A stretch of 64,000 nt of DNA, taken from positions 414,549 to 478,548 of the forward strand of contig NZ_JAOBPP010000020.1 of assembly GCF_025574465.1 (NCBI RefSeq), in the 5' to 3' direction. The DNA is from Kordiimonas aestuarii (GTDB taxonomy: Bacteria > Pseudomonadota > Alphaproteobacteria > Sphingomonadales > Kordiimonadaceae). Below, piece after piece: positions 28,521-39,148 of this stretch (its first letter is position 1; each line of letters starts with the position of its first letter). A program made the translations under genes and the position numbers. The notes beneath the pieces were generated by a model, which was given only the letters and a program-made list of their open reading frames with translations, searched no databases and was not told the origin of the DNA.

Positions 28521-28529
28521 GAGACTTCA

Positions 28530-28560
28530 AAGCGGGGGCCAAGAGCCCCCGCTTCTCTTT
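28530..28560 (+). terminator. Rho-independent terminator after secG
   Basis: Perfect 10-base stem AAGCGGGGGC / GCCCCCGCTT (28530-28539 and 28545-28554) with loop CAAGA, followed by CTCTTT. Confidence 0.85.
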
Positions 28561-28641
28561 AATGTAAGCAAGTATTGGTAGAGGTACCCCAGCCTGAGGC
28601 TGCTGGGTCGCTGTGTGCTTTTTGGATTTATGAGAGGCTTC

Positions 28642-30273
28642 ATGACGCGCTATATTTTTATCACCGGTGGTGTGGTTAGTTCCCTAGGCAAAGGCCTGTT
28701 GTCAGCGTCGCTTGGCGCATTGTTGCAGGCACGAGGGTATTCTGTGCGCCTGCGTAAGCTGGACCCTTATCTGAATGTGGACCCGGGCACGATGAGTCCC
28801 TATCAACACGGTGAAGTCTATGTGACCGACGACGGTGCGGAAACGGACCTTGATCTTGGCCACTATGAGCGCTTCACCGGGGTTGCGTCGCGCCAGAGTG
28901 ATAACATCACATCCGGCCGTATTTACCAGCAGATCATTCAGAAAGAACGCCGTGGCGACTATCTTGGCGGCACGGTGCAGGTGATCCCTCATGTAACCGA
29001 CGCCATCAAGGAATTTGCCCTTGCACAGCAGGAAGGTATCGACTTCATGCTGTGTGAAGTGGGCGGTACCGCTGGTGATATCGAGGCTGCACCATTCATG
29101 GAAGCTATTCGCCAGCTGTCAATTGAGCTGGGCAAAGGCCGTTCGATCTTTGTGCATCTGACACTTGTGCCATATTTGGCGGCGGCGGGCGAGCTCAAGA
29201 CCAAACCAACCCAGCATAGTGTGCGAGACCTGCGCTCCATCGGTATTCAGCCGGATATCCTTGTTTGCCGGTCCGAACACCCGATCCCTGACGGCGAACG
29301 CCGGAAGATGTCGCTTTATTGCAACGTGGCGGAGACCGCCGTGATCCCGGCGATGGATGTAGGCACAATTTATGAAGTGCCAATTTCCTACCATAAGGAA
29401 GGCCTGGACGTTGAAGTCCTGAAAGCCTTTGGCCTTGCGCATTCACAGCGTCCGGACCTTGCGCCTTGGGAAGATATCGTTGACCGCATTAAAAACCCGG
29501 AAGGCGAGGTTACCATCGCCGTGGTGGGTAAATACACGGGCCTGAAGGACGCTTATAAGTCGCTCAATGAAGCCATCATCCATGGCGGTATTGCCAATAA
29601 GGTGAAAGTGAATATCGAGTGGTTCGAATCCGAAGTATTTGAACGCGAAGATGCGATGTCCCGGCTTGAGAATGTGCACGCGATTTTGGTGCCGGGTGGT
29701 TTCGGTAAACGTGGTACGGAAGGCAAGATTGCAGCGGCCAAGTTCGCGCGGGAACGGGGTATTCCGTATTTTGGCATTTGCCTTGGTATGCAGATGGCAA
29801 CCATTGAAGCAGCCCGCAACCTTGCGAACATCAAGGATGCAGGATCAACCGAGTTCGAAGAGCAGAAAAACCCTGTTGTGGGTCTGATTACCGAGTGGAT
29901 TCGTGAAGACGGCAGCGTTGAAACGCGGACAGAAGATACCGATCTTGGCGGGACAATGCGACTGGGTGCCTATGAAGCCCACCTTAAAGAGGGCTCCAAA
30001 GTTGCCGAAATTTACGGCAAAACCGAGATTTCTGAGCGGCATCGCCACCGCTATGAGGTGAATATCGGTTACGTGAAAAAACTTGAGGAGGCGGGTGTGC
30101 TGTTCTCCGGCATGTCACCGGATGGTGAGCTGCCGGAAATTATGGAGATACCGGATCACCCATGGTTTATCGGTGTACAATATCACCCGGAGTTGAAGTC
30201 CAAACCGTTTGATCCGCATCCGCTGTTCGCAAGCTTTGTTGCTGCGGCACTTAAGCAAAGCCGCCTCGTTTAA
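28642..30273 (+). CDS. pyrG: CTP synthase
   Basis: Aminates UTP to CTP using glutamine. The product is 543 residues (E. coli 545). The N-terminal synthase domain (residues 1-265) starts [18 protein letters not shown] with the ATP loop, and has the [20 protein letters not shown] block. The C-terminal glutamine amidotransferase has its Cys in GICLGMQ (about 380) and its His/Glu pair in QYHPEL near residue 515. The ATG at 28642 has GAGAGG 5-10 bases upstream. Together with pyrH and the cdsA reaction, which consumes CTP, it links nucleotide supply to lipid synthesis. Confidence 0.98.
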   Translation: MTRYIFITGGVVSSLGKGLLSASLGALLQARGYSVRLRKLDPYLNVDPGTMSPYQHGEVYVTDDGAETDLDLGHYERFTGVASRQSDNITSGRIYQQIIQKERRGDYLGGTVQVIPHVTDAIKEFALAQQEGIDFMLCEVGGTAGDIEAAPFMEAIRQLSIELGKGRSIFVHLTLVPYLAAAGELKTKPTQHSVRDLRSIGIQPDILVCRSEHPIPDGERRKMSLYCNVAETAVIPAMDVGTIYEVPISYHKEGLDVEVLKAFGLAHSQRPDLAPWEDIVDRIKNPEGEVTIAVVGKYTGLKDAYKSLNEAIIHGGIANKVKVNIEWFESEVFEREDAMSRLENVHAILVPGGFGKRGTEGKIAAAKFARERGIPYFGICLGMQMATIEAARNLANIKDAGSTEFEEQKNPVVGLITEWIREDGSVETRTEDTDLGGTMRLGAYEAHLKEGSKVAEIYGKTEISERHRHRYEVNIGYVKKLEEAGVLFSGMSPDGELPEIMEIPDHPWFIGVQYHPELKSKPFDPHPLFASFVAAALKQSRLV

Positions 30274-30297
30274 ACGGCTTATTTGATATCGATTATG

Positions 30298-30324
30298 AAA
30301 AGGGGGCTAAACGGCCCCCTTTTT
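30298..30324 (+). terminator. Rho-independent terminator after pyrG
   Basis: AAAAGGGGGC pairs with GCCCCCTTTT around loop TAAACG; the stem is followed by TTGC. It is 25 bases after the pyrG stop. Confidence 0.88.
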
Positions 30325-30384
30325 GCATTAAGGTTATCAAAGGGTAAAATATGCCTATATCAAGGGTTTGAGAGAGAGCTTGTT

Positions 30385-31170
30385 ATGATTCGTTTGATTG
30401 TTCTGCTGCTATTACTTGCCTGTACCTCATTTTCCGCCTTGGCGGCAGACGATCAGGAACGGGCGGTTGCGGCACGGCAAAACGCCGAAGCTGTGGTGGC
30501 GCAATATGTCAATGTGCGCGATGAGGATACGCTTCGCAGAATTAACCGCGATGTTGAGCGGGTCTGGCAGGAATTTGTGCGGTATCACGGGGCGGAAGCA
30601 CCGTTTGCGCCCCAATATGCTCTCATTCGGGCGCGGGCTGCATCTGCTGCGCAGGATAAGCAGCGGGTGGTACCTCTATGGCATGAAGCGATCAGGGTTA
30701 ATGCCGGCACCTCTCCTGCGTTTATCATGGGACTCGACATTGAAGCCGCACATGCTGCGGCTGAAGTGGGAGAAGCTGAGCATGCTTCGCGCTTTTTTGC
30801 ATCTGCCCGTTCTTATGCCTTTGTGCGGGGAGATCGCTCTGACCAGACCCGCCTGCAACTGCGTGTGCGCGAGTTGCAGGTTTTGGGTAATACCATGCCG
30901 TGGCGAGACCTGAATGACGCGCTTCTGGACCTGCGCGAATATTCCGAAACATTTCCCATGTGGACATTGCCTCGGCTCGAAGCACTTTTGAGCGAAACTG
31001 AAATTCGCCTCGCATTAGCCCCCGAGGATAAGGAAAAGCGCGAGGAGCTGTCCGGTTTGAAAGCGAAGATCATCCTGATCCAGAAGGGGATGAACCGAGA
31101 CCTGCCCGCAAGTTTTACCGCGCGTATCCGCACCCTGTATTATGCGCTTGAGGACAGGTATCACCTCTAA
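30385..31170 (+). CDS. Exported protein of unknown function
   Basis: The 261-residue product has a clear signal peptide (MIRLIVLLLLLACTSFSALA, cleavage after about residue 20). The rest is helical and rich in Ala, Arg and Glu, with regularly spaced Ala and aromatic residues (for example AEVGEAEHASRFFASAR), which resembles TPR-type helical repeats. No catalytic motif is seen. GAGAGAG precedes the ATG at 30385. Its stop overlaps the stop of the opposing M20 peptidase by 4 bases. A periplasmic scaffold is possible but unproven. Confidence 0.75.
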   Translation: MIRLIVLLLLLACTSFSALAADDQERAVAARQNAEAVVAQYVNVRDEDTLRRINRDVERVWQEFVRYHGAEAPFAPQYALIRARAASAAQDKQRVVPLWHEAIRVNAGTSPAFIMGLDIEAAHAAAEVGEAEHASRFFASARSYAFVRGDRSDQTRLQLRVRELQVLGNTMPWRDLNDALLDLREYSETFPMWTLPRLEALLSETEIRLALAPEDKEKREELSGLKAKIILIQKGMNRDLPASFTARIRTLYYALEDRYHL

Positions 31171-32705
31171 TTTCCGACGCCAAACTGCGTTAAAATAGCC
31201 GCATACACGTCGATTGCATCCCAAAGGTTCTGGAGCCGGATGTTCTCGTTTCTTCCGTGCTGGTTATTATCGTGATTTGCGACGGGCAAAAGAATGATCG
31301 GGGCATCCAGCGCTTCTTCAAACAGATAAATAGGCAGGCTTCCTCCCATTGTTGGGGTGAGAAGTGTTGTTTCGTCATCTATGTCATCGAGGATGCGAAT
31401 GAGTTTTTTGGCGGTGGGGCTGTCAAGTCTGCTCCGGAATGCGCCATATCCTCCAGGTACCCACTCGACCTTCAGGACTTTTTCGTGCGTTCTCAGCTCG
31501 CTATCATCAGGCTGTTTATTTGTTACCCAATAACCTTCGGATTCGAAAAAAGCATTTAGCGAGGACTTTACGCTTTCTGGCGTTTGGTCTGGCACCAGGC
31601 GCAAGTTGAGGGAGGCCGTTGCGCTGGGCATGATAATATTGCGGGACTTTGGGCCAGTACCGCCGCCCTCAAAGCCTTTGATGACAATGGCTGGCGACAT
31701 AATCAATTCTTCAAGTCGTTTGCCTTCACCGTCGGTATCGCCGAGGGCCAAGTCTTCCTTCAACGCTTCGTCCATGCGGGGCAGGGCTGCTATTGCCTCC
31801 CTTTCGGCGTCAGTGATGGGCTGCACATCATCGTGATAGCCGGGTACCAGGATGCGTGCCTCCTCATCCTTCATTTTTGCCAACAGGTGCACAAGCCGGT
31901 CATTGGGATTGGGGGCCCAGTTACCATAGTGGCCACTGTGCAAGGGCCTTTTGGGGCCAAAGGCTGTCAAATGCACGGTCATGGCACCGCGAACGCCAAA
32001 CACCAGTTGGCGTTGTCGGCTCTGGTGCATGGGACCATCGCAAAACAGCAGAAGGTCTGATGTCAGTTTATCGCCATGCTGCGCGAGAATGTTACCCAAG
32101 GTGGGTGAGCCAGCTTCTTCCTCGCCGTCCAGTATCAGTTTTATATTTACGCTTGGGGGAGTGCCTGCTGCCTCAAGCGCATCAATGGCAGCCATAAGGG
32201 CGATCACTGGCGCTTTGTCGTCGCCTGCTGAGCGGGCAAACAGCCGCCACTCGGGGTTGAAACTTTCATTCCCGGATGGCCACTCAATGATGTCCCCCCC
32301 CGCTTCGACCATGCCATCCCTCAGGGTGGGGGTGAAGGGCGGTGATGCCCAGTTTTCAGGAGCAACAGGCTGGCCATCAAAATGGGCATAAATCAGCACG
32401 GTTTTTTCGGCGCCCGGAACTTGCTTTTCAGCGATAACGTACGGTGCACCGCCTGCGGAAACGATTTCACCCTGAAATCCGCGCTTGCGGATGTAATCTA
32501 TGATCCAGCGGGCGTTGACCATCATATCTTCGGTATTTGCGGCTACGTTCGGCATAGAGAGGAAATCGCGAAAATCCGCCATGATGCGATGTGCATTTTC
32601 CTGAGTATAGTGGTCAACCTTCTCATCGGTTGCCAGAACCGGTGTTTGCGCCAGCAGCCCCGCCGCCAGCACCACGGCAGCAGTTCTTGCAAGAAAATGC
32701 TTCAT
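31167..32705 (-). CDS. Secreted M20 family metallopeptidase
   Basis: Zinc peptidase or amidase of the M20 dipeptidase group, probably periplasmic. The 512-residue product has a signal peptide (about residues 1-25, ending PVLA). The first zinc ligand is His108 with Asp110 in YAHFDGQPV, the bridging Asp is near 162 in SAGDDKAP, and the catalytic and ligand Glu pair is in DGEEEAGS (about 195-196). A final His is in ANHDNNQHGRNE near the C-terminus. The lid dimerisation domain lies between about 220 and 400. GGGAGG precedes the ATG. It is divergent from eno, with a 17-base palindrome just upstream. Confidence 0.9.
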   Translation of the reverse strand: MKHFLARTAAVVLAAGLLAQTPVLATDEKVDHYTQENAHRIMADFRDFLSMPNVAANTEDMMVNARWIIDYIRKRGFQGEIVSAGGAPYVIAEKQVPGAEKTVLIYAHFDGQPVAPENWASPPFTPTLRDGMVEAGGDIIEWPSGNESFNPEWRLFARSAGDDKAPVIALMAAIDALEAAGTPPSVNIKLILDGEEEAGSPTLGNILAQHGDKLTSDLLLFCDGPMHQSRQRQLVFGVRGAMTVHLTAFGPKRPLHSGHYGNWAPNPNDRLVHLLAKMKDEEARILVPGYHDDVQPITDAEREAIAALPRMDEALKEDLALGDTDGEGKRLEELIMSPAIVIKGFEGGGTGPKSRNIIMPSATASLNLRLVPDQTPESVKSSLNAFFESEGYWVTNKQPDDSELRTHEKVLKVEWVPGGYGAFRSRLDSPTAKKLIRILDDIDDETTLLTPTMGGSLPIYLFEEALDAPIILLPVANHDNNQHGRNENIRLQNLWDAIDVYAAILTQFGVGN

Positions 32706-32724
32706 ACTATTCCTCCCTTTTCGC

Positions 32725-32741
32725 TGACTTTAGTGAAGTCA
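32725..32741. promoter_or_regulatory. Palindrome TGACTT-N5-AAGTCA between the M20 peptidase gene and eno
   Basis: A perfect 6-5-6 inverted repeat (TGACTTTAGTGAAGTCA) lies 20 bases upstream of the M20 start codon, in its probable leader or promoter. The short arms and central spacer look like a dimeric regulator site. The regulator is unknown, and chance is possible for a repeat of this size. Confidence 0.35.
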
Positions 32742-32790
32742 TTGATTTTTTCCAGTCTGAAAGCCTCAAACCTTGCAGATTTGGCGTTGA

Positions 32791-34125
<1,335 letters not shown>

Positions 34126-34142
34126 GTCCGTAATTCATTTAC

Positions 34143-34171
34143 CAGGGCTTCCGCGATGTATGGAAGCCCTG
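34143..34171 (+). terminator. Hairpin after eno
   Basis: CAGGGCTTCC (34143-34152) pairs with GGAAGCCCTG (34162-34171) around a 9-base loop, 17 bases after the eno stop. No clear T-run follows, so termination may be partial and let transcription reach ftsB. Confidence 0.6.
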
Positions 34172-34237
34172 AGTTCCGCATGTAAAAAATGTATCGTTTG
34201 TATACCTTTTCCCTTGCCCCCATGATTCGCTTATGAG

Positions 34238-34573
34238 ATGATTCGAATCATGAAGCGAGTCGGAAAAATATCACGCTATTTAGGGCAGGCATGGATGGCC
34301 GGGGTTTGGCTGTTCCTGTTCGGGTATTTTGCCTTTCATGCGTTTCAGGGCGACAATAGCCTCGCGGCGCTGAAGCGCCTTGAAGTGCAACAGCATGAAC
34401 TTACCGTTATTGCCCAAAAAGTTGCAGCCGAGAAGGAGGCGCTTGAAGTGCGTACCAGCAAGCTCTCCGATCAGGCGCTGGACCCCGATATGCTTGAAGA
34501 GCAGGTACGGCGGCGCCTTGGCTTTACCCACCCCGATGAGATTGTGGTTTTCCTTCCTGCCGCTGGCCAGTGA
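34238..34573 (+). CDS. ftsB: Septum formation initiator family protein (FtsB/DivIC-like)
   Basis: Bitopic division protein expected to bind FtsL and FtsQ at the septum. The 111-residue product has a short basic N-terminus and one membrane helix (about residues 18-36, MAGVWLFLFGYFAFHAF). A coiled coil of about 45 residues (LAALKRLEVQQHELTVIAQK onward) follows, then the family end block LEEQVRRRLGFTHPDEIVVF. A second ATG at residue 5 is possible. Confidence 0.9.
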   Translation: MIRIMKRVGKISRYLGQAWMAGVWLFLFGYFAFHAFQGDNSLAALKRLEVQQHELTVIAQKVAAEKEALEVRTSKLSDQALDPDMLEEQVRRRLGFTHPDEIVVFLPAAGQ

Positions 34574-34731
34574 TTAACAAAAAGTAAGTTAATCAGTAAT
34601 TATCATTTAATTTCAATAGTTTATATCCTATTGCAAATTGCTGAAATCGGCGCTATCCATTGTCCCTAGACGCTTTGGCGTAAGGCATCCTGCCTATACC
34701 TGATTTCTGGGACCTTTTCTGGAAGGCCGAC

Positions 34732-35763
34732 ATGACTACAAAAAAGACGACTAAGAAGTCGACGGCATCAAGCCGTCGCCGCAATTCCGGTCCGACGCTG
34801 TATGATGCGTCGAACGATGAACTTGTTGAACTTTATACTCAAATGCTGACCATTCGGCGCTTTGAAGAAAAAGCTGGGCAGATGTATGGCATGGGCCTTA
34901 TCGGAGGCTTCTGTCACCTTTATATCGGCCAGGAAGCCGTTGTTGTCGGTATCCAGACGGCGCTTAAAGACGGCGACTCTGTCATCACAGGCTATCGCGA
35001 ACACGGGCATATGATCGCTGCCGGGGCCGACCCCAAGGGTGTCATGGCCGAACTTACAGGCCGCTCGGGCGGTTGTTCGCGTGGTAAGGGCGGCTCCATG
35101 CACATGTTTGACCCTGAGCGTGGTTTTTATGGCGGGCACGGCATTGTGGGCGCGCAGGTTTCGCTCGGCACCGGTCTCGGTTTTGCAGCCAAGTACCGTA
35201 AATCGGACAATGTATCGGTGGCCTATTTTGGCGACGGTGCCGCAAACCAGGGCCAGGTTTACGAAAGCTTCAACATGGCGCGTATCTGGAACCTTCCGGT
35301 GATCTACATCATCGAGAATAACCAGTATGCCATGGGCACGAGTGTCAGCCGTTCGTCGTCGCAGATTGAGCTGCATCGACGTGGTGAAAGCTTCAAGATT
35401 CCCGGCAAGCAGGTGGACGGCATGAACGTGCTGGAAGTGCGAGCGGCGATGGACGAAGCTGTCGCACACTGCCGCAAGGGCGAGGGCCCCTTCATTCTTG
35501 AAATGAAGACATATCGCTATCGCGGTCATTCCATGTCTGATCCGGCGAAATACCGGTCCAAGGAAGAAGTGCAGAAGATGCGCGCCGAACATGATGCGAT
35601 TGATCAGGTCAAGCAGCGTATTCTGGACGCAGACATTATGGATGAAGCGGCGCTGAAGGATCTTGATAAGGAAATCAAGGCGAAGATCGCAGACGCGGCA
35701 ACATTCGCGACTGATAGTCCAGAGCCTGAACTTTCTGAACTTTATACTGATGTGCTGGCGTAA
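34732..35763 (+). CDS. pdhA: Pyruvate dehydrogenase E1 component, alpha subunit
   Basis: Thiamine-dependent decarboxylase subunit of the pyruvate dehydrogenase complex. The 343-residue product has a basic, Thr/Lys-rich N-terminal extension of about 20 residues. The E1-alpha core has [11 protein letters not shown], the thiamine pyrophosphate motif [15 protein letters not shown]...ENN (about 165-195), and the loop [15 protein letters not shown] near residue 265. pdhB follows after 14 bases. The 158-base AT-rich gap upstream probably holds the operon promoter. Confidence 0.98.
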   Translation: MTTKKTTKKSTASSRRRNSGPTLYDASNDELVELYTQMLTIRRFEEKAGQMYGMGLIGGFCHLYIGQEAVVVGIQTALKDGDSVITGYREHGHMIAAGADPKGVMAELTGRSGGCSRGKGGSMHMFDPERGFYGGHGIVGAQVSLGTGLGFAAKYRKSDNVSVAYFGDGAANQGQVYESFNMARIWNLPVIYIIENNQYAMGTSVSRSSSQIELHRRGESFKIPGKQVDGMNVLEVRAAMDEAVAHCRKGEGPFILEMKTYRYRGHSMSDPAKYRSKEEVQKMRAEHDAIDQVKQRILDADIMDEAALKDLDKEIKAKIADAATFATDSPEPELSELYTDVLA

Positions 35764-35777
35764 GGGAGCATCCACTC

Positions 35778-37199
35778 ATGGCAATTAAAATCACCATGCC
35801 GGCCCTGTCTCCCACCATGGAAAAGGGTACACTGGCGAAATGGCTCGTCAAAGAGGGCGACAGCATCGAATCCGGTGATGTGATCGCAGAGATTGAAACC
35901 GACAAGGCGACAATGGAAGTCGAATCGGTGGACGAGGGCATCATCGCGAAAATCATTGTCGCGGAAGGTACAGATGACGTGCCTGTAGGCGAGTTGATCG
36001 CCATCGTCGCCGAAGAGGGCGAGGACCCGAAAGACATTGACGTCGATTCAGCACCAGAGCCGGAAAAGGCTGACGACAAGGGCGCTGAAGATGACAGAAA
36101 AGCTAAGATCCCGGAATCGCCGAAGGAAGACCCGGACGAACAGGACGCTGGTTTCGCTGGCGCGGTAGTCTCCAGCGAGAACCTGCAGGACCCGGAAATT
36201 CCCGAAGGCACTAAAATGGTCAAGCTTACAGTGCGCGAGGCGCTCAGGGATGCCATGGCTGAAGAAATGCGCAAGGACGGCGATGTTTTTGTCATGGGTG
36301 AAGAAGTGGCGGAGTACCAGGGCGCTTATAAAGTAACCCAGGGCCTGCTGGACGAATTTGGCGCCGACCGTGTGATCGACACGCCGATTACCGAGCACGG
36401 CTTTGCAGGCCTTGGCGCGGGCGCTGCGTTCGCGGGGCTGAAGCCTGTTATCGAGTTCATGACCTTCAACTTCGCCATGCAGGCGATTGACCATATCATC
36501 AACTCCGCCGCCAAAACGCGCTACATGTCTGGTGGCTTGGTGTCATGCCCGATTGTTTTCCGTGGCCCGAACGGCGCCGCAAGCCGTGTGGGCGCGCAGC
36601 ACAGCCAGAACTATGCATCGTGGTATGCCAATGTGCCGGGCCTGAAGGTTATCGCACCCTATGATGCTGCTGATTGCAAAGGCCTTCTGAAGGCGGCGAT
36701 TCAGGATCCAAACCCGGTTGTGTTTCTTGAGAATGAGCTGATGTACGGCGAAAGTTTCGAGGTTCCGGAACTGGAAGACTATGTGCTGCCCATCGGCAAG
36801 GCGCGTATTTTCCGGGAAGGCGCGGATGTGACAATCGTATCTTATTCCATCACGGTTGGTGAAGCGCTAAAGGCAGCCGACAAGCTGGCGGAAGAGGGTA
36901 TCAGCGCTGAAGTCATTGACCTGCGCACGATTCGCCCGCTTGATATCGACACTGTTATTGAAAGCGTGAAAAAAACCAACCGCTGTGTAATCGCGGAAGA
37001 AGGCTGGCCTCAGTGTTCGGTGGCTTCTGATGTGTCGGCACAGCTGATGGAAAAAGCGTTCGATTGGCTCGACGCACCGGTAACCCGCGTCAACAGCGCG
37101 GACGTGCCGTTGCCATACGCCAACAATCTCGAGAAAGCCGCCGTTGTTGGCGCCGATGATATCGTCAAGGCTGCAAAAGCAGTTTGCTACGCGGACTAA
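35778..37199 (+). CDS. pdhB: Pyruvate dehydrogenase E1 component, beta subunit, with N-terminal lipoyl domain
   Basis: Beta half of E1, which with PdhA decarboxylates pyruvate. The 473-residue product has a full lipoyl domain at residues 1-80 with the lipoylation Lys in [12 protein letters not shown]. An acidic Asp/Glu/Pro linker follows (about 80-140), then the transketolase-type E1-beta domain from [14 protein letters not shown], with [14 protein letters not shown] and the terminal [11 protein letters not shown] lipoyl domain on E1-beta is a known alphaproteobacterial feature. It is closely similar to the lipoyl domain of pdhC 1.6 kb downstream. Confidence 0.98.
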   Translation: MAIKITMPALSPTMEKGTLAKWLVKEGDSIESGDVIAEIETDKATMEVESVDEGIIAKIIVAEGTDDVPVGELIAIVAEEGEDPKDIDVDSAPEPEKADDKGAEDDRKAKIPESPKEDPDEQDAGFAGAVVSSENLQDPEIPEGTKMVKLTVREALRDAMAEEMRKDGDVFVMGEEVAEYQGAYKVTQGLLDEFGADRVIDTPITEHGFAGLGAGAAFAGLKPVIEFMTFNFAMQAIDHIINSAAKTRYMSGGLVSCPIVFRGPNGAASRVGAQHSQNYASWYANVPGLKVIAPYDAADCKGLLKAAIQDPNPVVFLENELMYGESFEVPELEDYVLPIGKARIFREGADVTIVSYSITVGEALKAADKLAEEGISAEVIDLRTIRPLDIDTVIESVKKTNRCVIAEEGWPQCSVASDVSAQLMEKAFDWLDAPVTRVNSADVPLPYANNLEKAAVVGADDIVKAAKAVCYAD

Positions 37200-37212
37200 T
37201 TGGGAAGCGTGA

Positions 37213-37401
37213 ATGAGAAGAAGAAAATGGCGTCGTCTGATTAATCGCTATGGCTTGAAGTCCGCTTTTCGAAGCACCAAGGTTAAATTGGATTATCGTG
37301 ATCCAACACTAGGTGGGAGAAGCGGCGGATCTGGCGAAGGAAAGATGACGCTGTTTATCATCGGGATGATCTTGGTCATCGTCGTTTTCATTCAGCGCTA
37401 G
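37213..37401 (+). CDS. 62-residue single-span membrane protein inside the pdh operon
   Basis: Unrecognised. The product starts with a strongly basic stretch (MRRRKWRRLINRYGLKS), continues through a Gly/Ser-rich linker, and ends in one hydrophobic segment (MTLFIIGMILVIVVFI, about residues 45-60) with a terminal Gln-Arg. GGGAAG sits 5 bases before the ATG, and the gene fills the gap between pdhB and pdhC without overlap, which favours a real gene. Type II (N-in) orientation is expected. Function unknown. Confidence 0.6.
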   Translation: MRRRKWRRLINRYGLKSAFRSTKVKLDYRDPTLGGRSGGSGEGKMTLFIIGMILVIVVFIQR

Positions 37402-37437
37402 AAACATATTCCTGTCACAAGAGATAAGGCTACTGCC

Positions 37438-38763
37438 ATGGCTATCGAAATTTTCATGCCCGCCCTTTCGCCTACGATGGAAAAGGGCACGCTTGCCAAG
37501 TGGCTGGTGAAAGAAGGCGACAAGGTCGAAAGCGGCGATGTGATCGCCGAGATCGAAACCGATAAAGCGACGATGGAGGTCGAGAGCATCGACGATGGCA
37601 CCGTTGCCAAAATCCTCGTGGAAGAAGGTACAGACGATGTGCCGGTTGGCAAGATTATAGCCATGCTTGCGGAAGAGGACGAAGATGTCTCTGACGTTAA
37701 GGTCCCGACCGACGACAAAAAGGCCGAGGCTGCCCCGAAGGCTGAAGAAACAGATGATGCTGAGGAAGAAAAGCAGGAAGAGGTTAAACCTTCAAGTGCT
37801 TCTTCTGAGAAAAAGCCTGAAGGCAAGCCGTCAAAAGCTGAGGGTGAGCGCATCAAAGCATCGCCACTGGCCAAGCGTATTGCAAGCCAGGAAGGCCTTG
37901 ACCTCAAGGCGCTTGACGGCACTGGCCCCAATGGCCGCATCGTGAAACGCGATATTGAAGCCGCTCTTGAAAAAGGTGTAGGCAAAGCCGATGAGGCTAC
38001 GCCAGCGGCAAAAGAAGGCGCGAAAGCACCAGCCGCTGCAGCATCGGCACCTGAATATGGCCCGTATGACGATATTCCGTATCACGAGGAACGCCTGTCG
38101 AACATCCGCAAAACTATTGCGCGCCGCCTGACGGAATCGAAGCAGCATGTGCCGCATTTCTACCTGACCATCGAGTGTGAGCTGGATAACCTGCTCGCGC
38201 AGCGTAAGGTGCTGAATGAGAAGCTGGCTGACAGCGGTGTGAAGCTTTCGGTTAATGACTTCATTATCCGTGCGACGGCTCTTGCGCTCAAGAAAGTACC
38301 TGCGGCCAATGTGCAGTTTGCGGGTGACAAGATGTACTGGTACGAGCGCGCGGATATTTCCGTGGCGGTCGCCATTGAAGGTGGTCTCGTGACCCCGGTT
38401 GTACGCGGTGCGGACGGTATGGGGCTTTCCGATATCTCAAAGGCGGTTAAGGACCTGGCTACTCGCGCGCGGGACGGCAAACTGGCTCCGGAAGATTATG
38501 CAGGCGGTACATTCTCTATCTCCAACTTGGGTATGTACGGCATTAAGGAATTTGGTGCGGTGATCAACCCACCTCAGGGGGCTATCCTGGCCGTCGGCGC
38601 AGGCGAACAGCGTCCGGTGGTGAGGGACGGCGCGCTTGCTGTTGCGACCGTGATGAGCTGTACCATGTCGTGTGACCACCGTGCGGTTGACGGGGCGGTT
38701 GGCGCAGAATTCCTCGCGGCCTTCAAGAGCTATGTTGAGGATCCGATCACGATGCTGCTTTAA
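37438..38763 (+). CDS. pdhC: Dihydrolipoyllysine acetyltransferase (pyruvate dehydrogenase E2)
   Basis: Core of the pyruvate dehydrogenase complex, transferring the acetyl group to CoA. The 441-residue product has one lipoyl domain (residues 1-80, Lys in [12 protein letters not shown]) and an acidic/Lys linker. A peripheral subunit-binding domain (about 138-175; SPLAKRIASQEGLDLKALDG, GPNGRIVKRDI) and an Ala/Pro linker follow. The catalytic domain (about 210-441) ends in the active-site motif DHRAVDGAVGAEFL. The downstream genes cupin-lpdA-lipA complete the pathway. Confidence 0.98.
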   Translation: MAIEIFMPALSPTMEKGTLAKWLVKEGDKVESGDVIAEIETDKATMEVESIDDGTVAKILVEEGTDDVPVGKIIAMLAEEDEDVSDVKVPTDDKKAEAAPKAEETDDAEEEKQEEVKPSSASSEKKPEGKPSKAEGERIKASPLAKRIASQEGLDLKALDGTGPNGRIVKRDIEAALEKGVGKADEATPAAKEGAKAPAAAASAPEYGPYDDIPYHEERLSNIRKTIARRLTESKQHVPHFYLTIECELDNLLAQRKVLNEKLADSGVKLSVNDFIIRATALALKKVPAANVQFAGDKMYWYERADISVAVAIEGGLVTPVVRGADGMGLSDISKAVKDLATRARDGKLAPEDYAGGTFSISNLGMYGIKEFGAVINPPQGAILAVGAGEQRPVVRDGALAVATVMSCTMSCDHRAVDGAVGAEFLAAFKSYVEDPITMLL

Positions 38764-38786
38764 GCTGCTGTTTGAGGATCGCTGCA

Positions 38787-39146
38787 ATGGACGTAGTTAA
38801 TCTCAAGAAAAAACTGACAAGTTTCAGTGAGCATTGGTCACCGAAACTTGTTGGCGAACTTGATGGGTATCACGTCAAGCTGGCGAAAATCGAAGGTGAT
38901 TTTGTCTGGCATGCCCATGACGGGGAGGATGAGCTTTTCCTCGTGATCGACGGTTGTTTCCGCATGGACTACCGCGACCGGCAGGTTTGGGTAGAGGCAG
39001 GCGAGATGGTTATTGTGCCTAAGGGTATTGAACACAAGCCCTATGCCCGAGATGTTTGCAGCGTTCTGTTGATTGAAAAAGCTACTACCGATCATACCGG
39101 TGGTGTTGATGATCCACGACGCGTGGAAAATCCCGAAAGGATTTGA
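38787..39146 (+). CDS. Small cupin-domain protein
   Basis: Single-domain cupin of 119 residues starting MDVVNLKKKLTSFSEHWSPK. The first cupin motif supplies metal ligands as WHAHDGEDELFLVIDG (His-x-His and Glu, about residues 41-52), and the second is GEMVIVPKGIEHKPYA with a His near residue 83. GAGGAT precedes the ATG at 38787. The stop lies 2 bases before the lpdA ATG. Similar small cupins are often annotated as mannose-6-phosphate-isomerase-like, without proof. Its place between E2 and E3 suggests coexpression with pyruvate dehydrogenase; a direct role is unknown. Confidence 0.82.
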   Translation: MDVVNLKKKLTSFSEHWSPKLVGELDGYHVKLAKIEGDFVWHAHDGEDELFLVIDGCFRMDYRDRQVWVEAGEMVIVPKGIEHKPYARDVCSVLLIEKATTDHTGGVDDPRRVENPERI

Positions 39147-39148
39147 GT

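Noticed and set aside
35675..36295. A Ser-rich 206-codon minus-strand frame
   Set aside because: It is antisense to the acidic linker and lipoyl domain of pdhB; the Ser-rich composition is the mirror of Glu/Asp/Gly codons.
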